From contig JANEZZ010001905.1 of the NCBI GenBank assembly GCA_026122225.1, positions 1,240,001 to 1,304,000 on the forward strand: a DNA stretch of 64,000 nucleotides, written 5' to 3'. Source of the stretch: Heloderma charlesbogerti. Its lineage: Eukaryota; Chordata; Lepidosauria; Squamata; Helodermatidae. Shown one piece after another: positions 22,808 through 37,400 of the stretch. The stretch's first letter is position 1. Each line of letters opens with the position of its first letter. Made by a program: the position numbers and the translations under genes. The notes beneath the pieces are model-generated. The model was not told where the DNA came from, did not search any database, and saw only the letters and a program-made list of their open reading frames with translations.

Positions 22808-25800
22808 ACACACACACACACACTCACTCACTCACTTTACTTACTTTCTTAAAGCAACAATCATCACAGGAACACAGTGCTTCCCCTGCCTTGACTGCTG
22901 AAGCTGTGAACACTCTCCTTCTCTCCCTCTCCCCACCTCCACATTCTTCCTTCCTTAAATAAACAATCATTATAGCAACACAGTGTTCTCACTGCCCTGC
23001 TAAGATCAATTGAAGCTTCGAAGCTTTGACATTAAGGCTCTCTAAATGCATTATTTCTATTCATGAGAATCTCAGTAACTTCAGGAGTGCGCATTTCAGG
23101 AACAAGCCTCATTGACCACAATGGAAGTTATTTCTGAGTAGACATACATATGTTTGTGCTGGGAAAGACAGGGAGGGGAAACAAAGGGATGGAGAACCAG
23201 CCCCCTTTCTAACCCGATGCTGTGCAGGAATGAAGGTGTGGATTAGTTACTTCTGAAAGCAATAAACCAAAGACTGGAGAATCACAGCTTCGGGAAAGCA
23301 CTTTACAGCCTTTAGGGAATTAGTGCTTTAAAATGTGCTATTTCAATTGAGCAGGATCTCTGTAAATGCTGGTGTGCTCATTCAGGGGACAAGCCTTGTT
23401 GACCACAATGGGAGTTACGTCTGAGTAGACACTAATTGGTTTGTGCTGGGAAACACAGGGATGGGAAACACAGGGACAGGAAACCCTTGACTGGTGTCTA
23501 GGGGTGTATGGATTCCCCACCATCTGTTCTGGTGGGGAATCCGTGGGGGGAGAGGCGATCTTTTCCTCCCCCCCGGAATCCTCTGGAGCAGCTCCTCTTT
23601 GCGAGGATTCTGGGAGGGGGAACCAGCTTGGGGGCCACTTACCTTCTCTCCTGCCAGCCAGAGCTGTTTGCCTCCTCCCTGTCCCTGCCGATTGCCATGT
23701 CTTTTCTTCTTCTTTTTTTTTAAAAAGGCGATCGGCAGGATGTGCTCATAGACTTAGACGCAAATAGAGTCATGAATCTTGCGTCTAAGTCTATGGGCAC
23801 ATCCTGCCAATTGCCTTTTTTTTTTTTTAAGAAAAGACATGGCAATCGGCAGGGACAGGGAGGAGACAAATGGCTCTGGCTGGCAAGAAGCAGCCGAGTG
23901 CCGTTCCACCTCCAGTCCTCCTGGAGTGGAGGTAAGTGGTCCCGATCCGCTGCGGATTCCTGAGGCCGGATTCCAAAGAATCTGGCCTCATTTGAATCCG
24001 CAGCAGATTTCTCTGACATCCCTACTGGGGTCACAGTGAAAGGGCTAGCATACTTGAGGTCATTGTGGGGGCTGGGGCACACAGCAACTATACCGGGGAG
24101 AACCCGACTTAAGGAAAAGAATCGGACTTTAAGCAGTCTCAAGAAATCAATTTTTTTTCCCTGGTAGGAGGGTGGCTGTGGGATGGCCACGACATCGTGT
24201 ATCCCTAACAACCTCAACACGCAGCCAGCACGGGGTACATCGCTGGTGGAGACGCCCCCCTGGTCATTATGCTGGGACCCAGGTTGGTTTCTAACACCTC
24301 TGCCTCCGGTGCCACTAGTCTGACAGCTCTGGCCTGGGAAGCGTTGAATTCAATGACATGCAGAGTGAATGGAGGCTGGGGAGCGTCCCTGGGGCTGGTG
24401 CATCTGCTGGAGGAGAGGTGGGGAAGCAGCTCTCAGAGTAGCCTCCGCCTGATACCTCCTCCTCCCAGTTTGTGCAAGGCATTAACTAGGCTGAAAGTAG
24501 TGCATGGTAGCGCAAGTCACTTCTGGGCCAACGAGCTCCCTCTGTGGATGAAGAAGGCGCCCAGAATGCACCACAGGGTATTTTGTGCCCTCACAGAAGA
24601 TTCTGGGTGAATTGTAGACTCCCACTCCGTTTGTATCAAGTGCTGCTAAAGCTGGGGGTGGCACCTAGACATCCAGGAACACACTGATCATGACTTCCCC
24701 TCCAAACAGCCACTGTACCAGAAAGTTTCCTCCTTCATCGTCAGCAAGTGTTGGGAGCTTTCGAGATGTAAGCCCTGATGGCAGTGCAAGTCTCTGCTTG
24801 CTTTCTGGGAGACACCTCCTTGTGGAATGCCAAGCCTTTTGATGGTTCAGCAACCAGACCCCAGGCCTGTTCTTTTCCCTACCCAGAACATCTCATGCAC
24901 AGTCTCCAAAGGCCTCTGCCAACGATGGAATTCAGGGCAGGGGCTCTGCAGGATGCTGTCTTTTGCCTTTGTAGTGGTTCTGGCCACTGGATTGTGGCTA
25001 AACATCCCTGCTTGCAGGAGGGTTAGGTGGGTTCAGCTCTCTCTCTTTCCTTCTGAAAACAACAGCACCAAGCAGAATCTTATTGTAGCGTCTTAGATGG
25101 ACAGATTTATTTTTTGTCTTGTCTGAGAGCAGTTTCCATCCCCCAGTCAAGAAGCTGTAAAGATTAGAACATAACAGGGAGGTGAGGGAAGAGATTGTCT
25201 TATACATCTTGTCAGCCCCATGCAAGCTCTGTAAGAAAAAAGCAGCCTCCTGGTGTAGAACATACGCAGTTCCTTCCACCAATCATCATAGGATTTGTTT
25301 TCCATGCTGTTGACTGTCTTCTTAAAGCATGGCACCCAGAACTGGGCACAGGACTGAGCATGAGGCTGGATGAGGGCAGAATAAAGCAGGGCTATGACTT
25401 CTCGAGTTTCTGAGTCACAAGAAGGAATGGATTCTGCACTAGCACAGCCTCATTTGGAGGACTGTGTCCAATTCTGTCCACCACACTTTCAGAAGGATGT
25501 ACACAAATTTGAGTGGATACCAGAGGAGGGTGGCGAAGATGGTCAGCAGTATGGAAAACAAGTCCTAGGAGGAAAGAGGGAAGGGACTGGGAATGTTTAG
25601 CCTGCAGGATAGAAGGGACATGATAGCCCTCTTCAAACCCCTGAAGGGCTGCCACATGGTAGAGGGCAAATACTTGTTCTCTGCTGCCCCACAGAGCAGG
25701 ACTAGATCTAATGGGCTTCAGTTACAGGAGGGGAGATTTCGGTTGAACATTAGGAGTAACGTCTTGATAGTAGGATGGGCAAACTCACCTGTGCGCATGC

Positions 25801-28800
25801 CACATGCCAGTCCCCTGCCAGTTGCCTGCCCATTTGCTATGCACGGCAAGCCACCTGGTGGTCCATGGGTGCCTGGTGAGTGGCATGCAGCATCCTGCTG
25901 CTCCACCGAGCTGCGATTTTGCACAGAATGGAGGTTTGATCTTTTCTGTAAATCTCCATTTTATGTAAATGGTGGCCATAAACAGGTCCCTTTACACAAA
26001 ATTGCAGGCATAAATGGTGTAATTAGACCATTCATGCCTGTAATTTTGGGTAAACGGACCTCTTTATGGCCACCATTTACATAAAATGGAGATTTATGGA
26101 AAAGGTCGAACCTCCATTCTGTGCAAAATGGTGGCAGGGCGGAGCAGCGGGAACCACCATGCTTGCCTGACTCGGTGCACGCCGAGTCGGGCAAGCATCG
26201 GGGTCCACAGATTCCAGTCCAGGGGACTGACCTGGAGGGAAGCTGCTGAGCTCAAGCCCCCAACTGGATGCTCGCGACATCCATCCCTACTTGACAGTGG
26301 GAGCAGTTTGACCATGGAACCGGTTATGGGGGGGTATCTCTTCTTGTACACTGGAGGCCTTCAAGCAGAGCCTGTATCTGTTGACAATGCCTTAGCACTG
26401 GATTTTCTGCAGAGTAGATGGTCTGCGAGGGTGGCTGGGGATGATGGGACTTGTCATTCATCCAACACACCTGAAGGTCACATGGTTGAGAAATCCTGAC
26501 TAATTGGAACCTTTAGGGTCAAAGGGAGTGTATTACCTCTGAACATCAGTTGCTGGTTCAGTAGGGCTCTTGTGTTCTATTCTTTTGGCCACGGTTCTGT
26601 TCAGGGGCCCACGTCGGATCAAGGCAAATGTCAAAGGAGAAGGATCCGCATTGGAAATGGTTTGGTCTGCAAGAAGCTCTGCCCTCCGAGCTGGGAACTC
26701 ATTGCAAAGCTGTATTGCTAAGCATACTCTCTTGGAAGTATTTCATGGGGATCATCGTTGTGACTTCCTTCAGCGTCGACGAAAGACTGGGCTGTAAGCA
26801 GAGCCAGCTGCAGGTTTTTGAGGACCCTTGGGCAAGTGCTCTCAGTGGGGCCCCCGTCAGTGGGTCTGCCTTCTCTCCACCACTGTCGCCAACTGCTCTT
26901 GCTCCGCCTGCTCTTTTGGTTAGTGCCACCATATGCTGGCTTGGCAGTTAGGGAGCCTGTGAGCTGGTGGGCAGAGCATCTCCTGCTCCTCCTTCTCGCC
27001 ACCATCATTCTCTGGTCCAGAACAGAAAGCAGGCGAACCAGCAGGTTGCCACGGTGAAGAGGAGGAGCACCTGCGAGGGCCTGTTGTCAGAGGGCCCCTG
27101 CTGAGGTGTGAGCCCTCGGCAGGGGCCCAACCATGCCTACGTTTGATACTGGCCCTGACTGTAAGTTAGAGGGTTGTGCATGTGATATTGTGAATGAGAA
27201 ACAGTCTTTTTCTGTGTGTTCAGGAAGGGGATCAAGAAAGACACATCTTTTTAACTTGGCTCTTTAGATTGTTGTGGTGGTTTTTAAGCTTGTTTTTAAA
27301 GTATTATATGTTGTCATCTCCCCCCCCAAAAAACCTTTTGTAAACCCCTTGGCTGGTTTCAGAAAGGTGGAATAGAAATACAACAAATAAATAATGGATA
27401 ATATATTTTGGAAGATCCATTTAGATACGCATACCCAATATCTAAGTGGATCTTCCATGTCAAGAGGAAGTCTACTTTTGAATAGCAGTTGCTGAAGAAA
27501 ATATGGCAGGGAATAGGTATTGCTTCATTCCTTGTTTGTGGATCCCCAGAGGCTCACCATTGCTGGAGACACAGTCTTGGGCTCAACGAGCCTTTGTCTG
27601 ATCTAGCAAGGCAGATCATATGTTCACTTCTTTTGTCCATCTGGATCAGGCTCCAGTATATTTAGGGTTTTATTGGCATCAAATGAGACTTTGTATTATT
27701 GTGCCTGAAAAACACCAAAGAACTAATCCAGGGTGGGGTGTGTGTGCATTTTTTATGTTTTTTTATTATTATTATTGCAAAAGCTGCACCCTCTGAACCA
27801 TCTCCAAAAGCAGCATTATGTTAGCATTCTTTTATAGCCAGCAGTTATCATTTGCACAGGAATTTGCCTTCCATCAAAGGGAGGAGAGGAGGGAGTAACC
27901 GGAAGCCAGCCGTGCAACAGCAGGAAAAATGACCACTTCAGAAATAACTTCTTGGGACATTCTAAGAGCAACAGATTTGGGGCAGGACAGGGAAGACATT
28001 GCTGAGGGAGGGCGTGAAATGTGCCAAACCTAATACTCATATCCTGTATTTCAAAATCCACCTCAATCCAACACTGTGTGTGTGGGAGGGGGGGAATGCA
28101 GACCTCTGTTTTTAAGGAAATGTAAGATAGAATTATTGGCATGAGAGACATTTTCACCAGTATTCATGACAACACTAGTCACATCGCCCATAGGGCAATG
28201 AAACATCTTGCTCAGCCTTCTCCAGCCTGGTGTCTTCCACTTGAGTTGGACTACAGTGGGGAATGATGAGATTTGTAGTCCAACACTCCTGGGGGCACCA
28301 GGAAGGCTGTGCTAGCTGCCTTCAGACATTCAGTGAACATATGGGGAGAGGGGGAAGACCTGCATGCACAACACTAGTCACATTATTTAGGGTGGTTAAA
28401 AGGGATTGTGAAGAGCTCCAAAAGATCTCTCCAAACTGGGAGAATGGGCATCCAAATGGCAAATGCAGTTAAATGTAAGCAAGTGTAAAGTGATGCACGT
28501 TGGGGCAAAAATCCCAACTTCAAGTATAGCCTGATGGGATCTGAGCTAGCAGTGACTGACTGACCAGGAAAGAGATCTTGGGGTTGTGGTGGACAGCTCA
28601 AAGAAGATGTCAGCCCCGTGTGTGGCTGCTGTAGAAAACTAAGAAAAGGCAAACTCTGTGTGAGGCATAATTAGAAAAGGGGTTGAGAATAAAACTGGCA
28701 ACATCATACTGCCCCTATACAAATCTATGGTGCGGCCGCACTTGGAATACTGTGCCCAGTTCTGATCACCACACCTAAAAAAAGATATTGTAGAGCTGGA

Positions 28801-31800
28801 AAAGGTGCAGAAAAGGGCCACTAAAATGATCAAGGGGCTGGAGCAGCTCCCCTGTGAGAGAAGGTTACAACAGCTGGGATTGTTGAGCTTGGAGAAAAGG
28901 AGGGTAACGGGAGACGTGACAGAGGTCTACAAAATTATGCCTGGTGTGGAGAATGTGGATAGGGAGACATTTTTCACCCTCTGTAAAAATACTAGAACCT
29001 GGGGTCATCCTATGAAGCTGATGGATGGGAGATTCAGAACAGATAAAAGGAAGGACTTCCTCACACAGCACAAAGTGAAACTATGGAATTTGCTACCACA
29101 GGATGTAGTGATGGCCACCAATTTGGATGGCTTTAAAAGGGAGTTGGACAAATTCCTGGAGGAAAAGGCTATCAATGGCTGGCTACTAGTCCTGATGGCT
29201 TGTGCTCCCTCCAGTACCAGAGGCAGTGAGCATATGTACACCGGTTGCTGGGGAACATGGGTGGGAGGGTGCTGTTGTGCTCATGCCCTGCTTGGGGGTT
29301 CCCAGTGGACACCTGGTTGGCCACTGTGTGAACAGAATGCTGGACTAGATGGACCCTTGGTCTGATCCAGCAGGGCTCTTCTTATGTTATGTTCACATGT
29401 GCATAGGGTCTATTATAGGCTTTCAGAATGAATGCGCACAGGGTATTGGTGTGAATTGCTGCCACAATCACCACTCCTCCCTCTCGGTGTATTCACCAAA
29501 CATTTCCAAGGAGTTTCAGAGAAAAAGGCAAATGCGTCTCTTGCGGTGAGATTCCTCTCCAAGGATCCACATTGCTCAGCTTTGCATCTGAGTAAGGGCC
29601 AAAATCCCCTTCATGGATCACTGCCTTGTTGTGGCGAAGGGGCTTGCGTAACTCAGTGAAGCCATAAGCTATGCCGTGCAGGGTCACCCAAGACGGACAG
29701 GTCATGGCAGAGAGTTCTGACAAAATGTGGTCCACTGGAGAAGGAAATGGCAACCCACTCCAGTATTCTTGCCAAGAAAACCCCATGGAACGTATCACAA
29801 GGCTAAAAGAGATGACACCGGAAGATGAGCCCCTCAGGTCGGAAGGTGTCCAATATACTACTGGGGAAGAGCAGAGGGTATTTCCAAGTAGCGCCAGAAA
29901 GAGTGAAGCGGCTGGGCCAAAGCCAAAAGGACACTCAGCTGTGGATGTGTCTGGTGGTGAAAAGAAAATCTGATGCTGTAAAGAACAATTTTGTTTAGGA
30001 ACCTGGAATGTCAGATCAATGAATCAAGGTAAGTTGGAGGTGGTCAAACATGAGATGGCAAGATTGAACATTGACATCTTGGGAATCAGAGAACTAAAAT
30101 GGACAGGCATGGGCGAATTTAATTCAGGTGACCATCATATCTACTATTGTGGGCAAGAATCCCTTAGAAGAAATGGAGTAGCACTCATAGTCAACAAAAG
30201 GGTGGGAAAAGCAGTACTGGGGTACAATCTTAAAAACGATAGAATGATCTCAGTATGAATCCAAGGCAAACCATTCAACATCACAGTAATTCAAGTCTAT
30301 GCCCCAACCACTGATGCCGAAGAATCTGAGGTTGATCGGTTCTATGAAGACCTACAACACCTTCTAGAACTAACACCAAAAAAAGATGTCCTCTTCATCA
30401 TAGGGGATTGGAATGCTAAAGTAGGAAGTCAAGAAATCACCGGGATAACAGGCAAGCATGGCCTTGGTGTACAAAATGAAGCAGGACAAAGGCTAATAGA
30501 GTTTTGCCAAGAGAACATGCTGATCATAGCAAACATGCTTTTCCAACAGCACAAGAGGCGACTCTACACATGGACATCACCAGATGGTCAATATCGAAAT
30601 CAGATTGATTATGTCCTTTGCAGCCAAAGATGGAGAAGCTCTATACAGTCAGTAAAAACAAGACCTGGAGCTGACTGTGGCTCAGATCATGAGCTGCTTC
30701 TTGCAAAATTTCGGCTGTCTGATGAGGCTTTACAAGTAGCTGAGGAAAGAAGGGAAGCGAAAAGCAAGGGAGAAAGGGGAAGATATATCCAACTGAATAC
30801 AGAGTTCCAGAGAATAGCAAGGAGAGACAAGAAGGCCTTCTTAAATGAACAATGCAAAGACATCGAGGAAAACAACAGAATGGGAAAGACTAGAGATCTC
30901 TTCAAGAAAATTGGAGATCTCAAGGGAACGTTTTGTGCAAAGACGGCCATGATAAAGGACCAAGAAGGCAGGGACCTAACAGAAGCAGATGAGATTAAGA
31001 AGAGGTGGCAAGAATACACAGACGAACTATACAGGAAAGATCTTAATGTCCCCGATAGCCATGATAGTGCGGTCACTGAACTTGAGCCGGACATGCTAGA
31101 AAGTGAAGTCAAGTGAGCCTTAGGAAGCATTAGTAACAACAAAGCTAGCGGAGATGACAGTATTCCAGCTGAGCTATTTAAAATCCTAAAAGATGATGCT
31201 GTTAAAGTGCTGCATTCAATATGCCAACAAATTTGGAACACTCAACAATGGCCGCAAGACTGGAAAAGGTCAGTTTACATTCCAATTCCAAAGAAGGGAA
31301 ATGCCAAAGAGTGTTCAAACTACCGCACCATTGCGCTCATTTCACATGCCAGCAAGGTGATGCTCAAAATCCTACAAGCTAGGCTTCAGCAGTATGCGAA
31401 CCGAGAACTACCGGAAGTACAAGCTGGGTTTCGAAGAGGCAGAGGAACTAGAGATCAAATTGCCAACATTCGCTGGATCCTGGAGAAAGCAAGAGAATTC
31501 CAGAAAAACGTCTATTTCTGCTTCATTGACTACGCTAAAGCCTTTGATTGTGTGGATCACAACAAACTGTGGCAAATTCTTAAAGTGATGGGAGTACCAG
31601 ACCACCTTACCTGTCTCCTGAGAAACCTGTACGAGGGTCAAGAAGCAACAGTAAGAACCAGACATGGAACAACCGATTGGTTCCAAATTGGGAAAGGAGT
31701 ACGACAAGGCTGCATATTGTCACACTGCTTATTTAACTTATATGCAGAGTACATCATGAGGAATGCCGGGTTGGATGAATCAGAGGTCAGAATTAAGATT

Positions 31801-34384
31801 GCTGGGAGAATTATCAACAACCTCCGATATGCAGACGATACCACCCTAATGGCAGAAAGCGAAGAGGATCTCAAGAGCCTCTTGTTGAGGGTGAAAGAGG
31901 AGAGTGCAAAAGCTGGTTTGAAACTCAACATTAAAAAAACTAAGATCATGGCATCTGGCCCCATCACTTCCTGGCATATGGAAGGGGAAGAAATGGAAGC
32001 AGTGACAGATTTTACTTTCTTGGGCTCCAAGATCACCGCAGACGGTGACTGTAGCCATGAAATTAAAAGACGCTTGCTCCTTGGGAGGAAAGCTATGGCC
32101 AACCTAGACAGCATAGTAAGAAGCAGAGACATCACCTTGCCGATAAAGGTCCGTCTAATCAAAGCTATGGTTTTCCCAGTAGTAACGTTTGGCTGTGAGA
32201 GCTGGACTATAAGGAAGGCTGAGCGCCGAAGAATTGATGCTTTCGAACTGTGGTGCTGGAGAAGACTCTTACAAGTCCCCTGTACAGCAAGGAGGTCAAA
32301 TCAGTCCATCCTAAAGGAAATCAACCCTGAGTGCTCATTGGAAGGACAGATACTGAAGCTGAAGCTCAAATATTTTGGCCACCTAATGCGAAGAGAAAAC
32401 TCTCTGGAAAAGACCCTGATGCTGGGAAAGACTGAAGGCAAAAGGGGAAGGGGACGGCAGAGGATGAGATGGCTAGATAGCATCACCGGTGCAATGAATA
32501 TGAACTTGAGCATGCTCCGGGAGAGAGCGCAGGACAGGAAGGCCTGGCGTGCTATGGTCCATGGGGTCACGAAGAGTCGGACACGACTGAACAACAACAA
32601 AGGGCCAAAATAGGGCTGTGTGGCCATGTGTCCTCTTTTATAGAAGACAGTCCTCTGTTTGAAGGGCTGTCCAGCCTAATGTTGTTAGAAAGGTGATGAG
32701 CCATCAGAAATGTTGTCCATCCCCAGTGAGCCCCCAGACAGCAGCCTGAGCAAGGCACACGGGTCGCCTGCTCACGGCCTTCTCCGCTGGGGCGAGGTGG
32801 ACTGTGTTTCTATCATTTCCCCTGGGTGTGTAGCGATTGGTGGCCATCCGCCTCTTTTTAGAGAGGATGGCCCTCTATTTGAAGGACTGTCAGAGGGCAG
32901 TTCTATATTCTGAAGAGGTCCAGTCCAAGTCCATTTAAAGATAAAGAACCCTCAGGGGAAGAGGTAAAGGGCCTTGAAGGGGCTCAAGGACAGCAGACTG
33001 AGCAAGGCACACAGCTCCCCTGGTCACGGTCTTCCACGCTATGGTGATATGTGCTGTATTTCTATTTATATTATAATCATTCTCCCCAAAGTTGCATCTG
33101 TATGTATAAATCAGCACGTGCAAATGTTATGCAACTCAGTGTCCTCTTTTCCCCTCTTTTTTTTTTTTTTTTTGGTGCATTTCATCTTTTTTGGTGATTC
33201 AAAGTGGCCACTCTCCATAAGCAAACAGTGTTGCAGAGATTCTTGGGGTCTGGAGTGAGGGGCAGGGGATGAAATGTCTCCTGAAGATTGGGGGAGGGGA
33301 GGCAGACATCTTCTGGGGGAGGGGGAGATTCAGGTGGGAGTGATTGCATTACTTCCTAACTCTTTTTATGAGGTGGTTTGTGGGGCAGCTGACCTTTTTC
33401 TCTACAGTGCCCTGGTAACAGTGCTACATTATTTCTTTCCCTGCCCCACCTAGAGAGGCGGGGGGTGGGGGGAGGTTTTGTGCAGCCCTGGACTTTAAAA
33501 AAAACAGACACCTGAAGTACAGTCTTGGGAATCTTCACTCTTAAGTGGAAAGCACTGAAACCAAAGGGAGTGCTTAACGCTTTGCCTGTTGGCTGTTCTC
33601 CCCCTGTTGATTTCTTCTTGCAGGGGAAAAGAGATGCATATTCATAATTTTTCTCTGCAGTGAGGAAAGCAGCTGGAGGGATTTTTAGTGGGAAAATCTC
33701 CTAACAGGAAAAGGTTTAAATGTCCCCACCCCTGCCCTTCAACGTTTTGCTCCCAATTGCAACCTCTATATGCGACTTTTCAGTTTAAGAAAATGGAAGG
33801 AGTAAACTAAATGCATTTGCATGCTACATCTAGTTTGGCCCTGTGAAAGCGATGATGGCATGGCTGGCAACCATGAAAACGTACATTTCCCACATTCACT
33901 GGCTGGGCTTTGATTTCATTTCCCTTGTCCAGTGTTGCCCTTTGGCTGATTCCAGCTTCTTTCCTGTAGTCTTAGAGCAGGGATGGGCAACTTGTAGCCC
34001 TCCAAATGCCCGCCGCTGTCTTAGAGGATAGAGCCATCTTAGCTTACAGGTACAAAAAACCCTGTGAGTCCAGCGTGGCAAGTTGACCAACTCAGGGAGA
34101 ACCCTGGGCCTAGAAAGTACCATCAGAAGTAGCACCAGTCACGCTCCTAGTCCCACTAAAGCTTCCCAGTGATCTTTTGCTGCCTCTACTCCACATTTAT
34201 TAATCTCCATGTAATCTTTCTCATGCTGCCTCAAAGAGGTTCAGACAAGGGGCAACTTTACTGCTAGATTCAATTAAATGTATACAGTGGGGCAGAGAAC
34301 CATAATAACTATAGAACTGAGCTGGAAGGGGTGAACGGGTCCTCTAGTGACTAATCTGAGCCCCTGTCCAAACACAGGCCCATC

Positions 34385-34415
<31 letters not shown>

Positions 34416-37400
34416 CCCACACACATTCAGTCCTCTTTTGCTGCTATTCCCACATGGGTTATTGTAGGGTGGGGGATGCCTGGCCCTCCAGATGTTTGTG
34501 GACTGCTACTCCTATTGAGCCCTAGCCAGCATAGCCAGCGGTTCATTGCCTGCAAGATTTGTTTGGCCTTGACAGTGCAGACAGCCAGATAGCTTTCCTA
34601 TGTTCTACCCCTCACCTGGTCTCTCTGACTTACACCCATGAATCTGTGGCTACATTTTCTGGCTACAATCCTGACCCGCACATGGGTGGTTTGAGTTCCT
34701 GAGTAGGGATACATGAGAATTTCATTTTTGCTTGCAAAATATGGGAGCACACCCTGTTTGAAGCCCCAAATGTGAGTGTGAGCATGTGTTGAAATTGTTC
34801 GCAAGTTGCCGGACATGTGCTTCCATTTGGTTTGTGTAACTTTCCCAGTTTACTTTTGCACCAAGTTCCTAATTTGTGCCAATTTCCTAATTTGAACAAA
34901 TGTCACCTGTGGACTGAATCAGCCCCGCTTTAGTCTATGGAGAAAAGTTGCACAAAACAGGAAATCTGCACAAATTTCACATTCGATTGCTGCTCGGTTT
35001 CTGCAATTTTTCCATTTGTGCAGAGTGAGCAGCAATTGCAAACACAAACAGGAATCTGGCATGAGATGAGTGGTGGGAGGCTGTTTGGAGAATCCTAGTG
35101 ATCTTGAATATCGCTGGTTCACCCATCCCTATTCCTGAGAGCTATTACTGCTTGCTGACTTTCTCCTTCCCACTGAAGATCTTGGCTGTGACTTCTTACC
35201 ACACACAGATAGGTGCTTCATTCTCCAGTACGATTTGTTACCTATAAGGCAAACTGACTGCACCTTTGTCCCGCTAAAGTTCATGGTTGTTCATGACCAG
35301 GAAAACATTATCCTTGCCTTTGGGATCTACCATTAATCCCCAGCCGTGTCCTCTGCCGAAATGTAACAATTATGTGGGTGGTATTATTTTGCACATCTGT
35401 CTGGGAAAGAAGAACTCGGGAGGCCCATTCTCAGCTGCACTACTGACTAGCAGCATCTGTGGCCATCGGGCAACAGGAGCCTCATTTCTGGATATCTGGA
35501 TGGTTGGTGACCCTTGTTTACCAAAGCCGGCAGGGGTGTTACAGCCAGGAAGTCATCCATTTGGCCCAGGATTTGCTCATGCAAATGACCTATTTGTTTG
35601 ATAAGAATTAGGTTTGGCCTGAAGTCATTTCTAAAAAAAATGTTTCACCTACAGTTACCAGTTTTGCACTGTAATTCATTTCCTGTGTAGTTTTTAAAGC
35701 ATTTTTAACATTTATTGAAAAGTGGCTGTTCTGGTATGTTCTGTTTTTGTGTGCGTGTGCGTGTGCATGCTTTGTTTTGTTTTGTTTTACAATGGGCATC
35801 AAACTTAACTTCAAAGATAAGAAACCAGCTTACATTATGCAGTGGGGTATTTGGGGCCAGGAAGATGAGCATGGAATCTGCAAAAAATTGGTGAAGCTTC
35901 AAATCATGTTTAACCCCAAACTGGGAGATAAGTTGGTATGCAGAGCCCTGCTGGCTCCCAGTCTCAGTGGCTCCAATTGTAACCACTGCCTGGAGGGATA
36001 GAAGAGCTAAGAGAACCTGCAGGCATTGCTGCCTCTGCAAGTGAAGGCGAAGAAAACAGGAAGAAAACAGCTCTGAGTGGTTCAGGGCCCTTCCAGGATG
36101 CGGAGTGGGGAGGGTTTCCATTTCAACCTGCCTGAGGATGTGAAACACTGGTGCTGGTCTTGGCACAGGGAGGGCTTCTGCCCTAAAGGGTGGCCTTTGT
36201 TGTTGTTTATTCGGTCAGTCGCTCGCTTCCGACTCTTTGTGACTTCATGGACCAGCCCACGCCAGAGCTTCCTGTCGGCTGTCGCCAAAGGTGGCCTAGA
36301 AATATTGAAATAAATAAAATAATAATTTTAAAAAATCCTTCAACCTTGAAGCTCAGCACAGATCAGACCTTCAAGGCTTGTAGGATGATGGAAGTTTACA
36401 ATCTGAAATATGTAATGGGCCAAAAGACCATCCATGGATTAATAATCCAGGCTACAGCGTCCTCTAAGCATGAGCAAAGAGATAGCATCTCAACAAAGTA
36501 CCTATAGAGGAATCAAGATACAAATTAAAGGGGATAAGGAGAAATAGTTATCTTCTTCTTTCCTCTGGAATTTAGAGTCATCCAATGAAACCAATGTGCA
36601 GCATCAGATTCAGGACAATTGAAAGAAGTACTTCTTCATGGAGTGTGTGGGATATATCTTTCAGTGGCTATTAGTCACCATAACTAAGAATGGAGCAGTA
36701 GCAGTGGACCACTGAATAATGTCAGTTAGTGAGGAGCAACAGCAGGGATGAGCTTCAAGCTCAGGAGAGGACTGTTACCTTCAAGTCCTGGCTGGTTGTG
36801 GACTTCTCAGAAGCTCTGGCTGGCCACCATGAGAAGCAGAATGCTGGACTAGATGGATCCAAGATAGGCTCCTCTTCTGATCTTATGAGGGTACTTTAAA
36901 GGTGAGTGGGCACAATATACTGGGACATTTTGTGCACAAGTCTCATTGGAAGCTACAGGAAGCTACAGATGGATATTACTGTAGTGGCCCCTAGAGCAGC
37001 ACTCTATGATCTTGCAGTGCCCCGGGTGGGGGCACACTCGCCAAAGAAGTTGGCTATCCCTGGAGCCCCACTCATCTGACTTGGGTTATCATCACACTAA
37101 AAGACCCTGAGTGTGGGCAAAGTCCATCCACATTGGATCTGGCCACAGGAACATGATACATCACTTTGTAGTTGTAGCTGGTTTTCTCGGGAAACTCTCC
37201 AGAGACCAGAAAGACCCTAAACCCAATGGCAAGACTAGCCCTAATTGTTTTGCTAGCTTTGATCTCTCATGTGGAAAGTACAACACAGACCATATAGAAA
37301 TCTCAGTTGTGCCCAGATGCCTCCAAGAGAAATTCTTCTCACGGTAGCCTTTCTTCTCCTGCCAGCAGCAGCTTCATCCTTAGGGCAAATGGGCCTCCTC

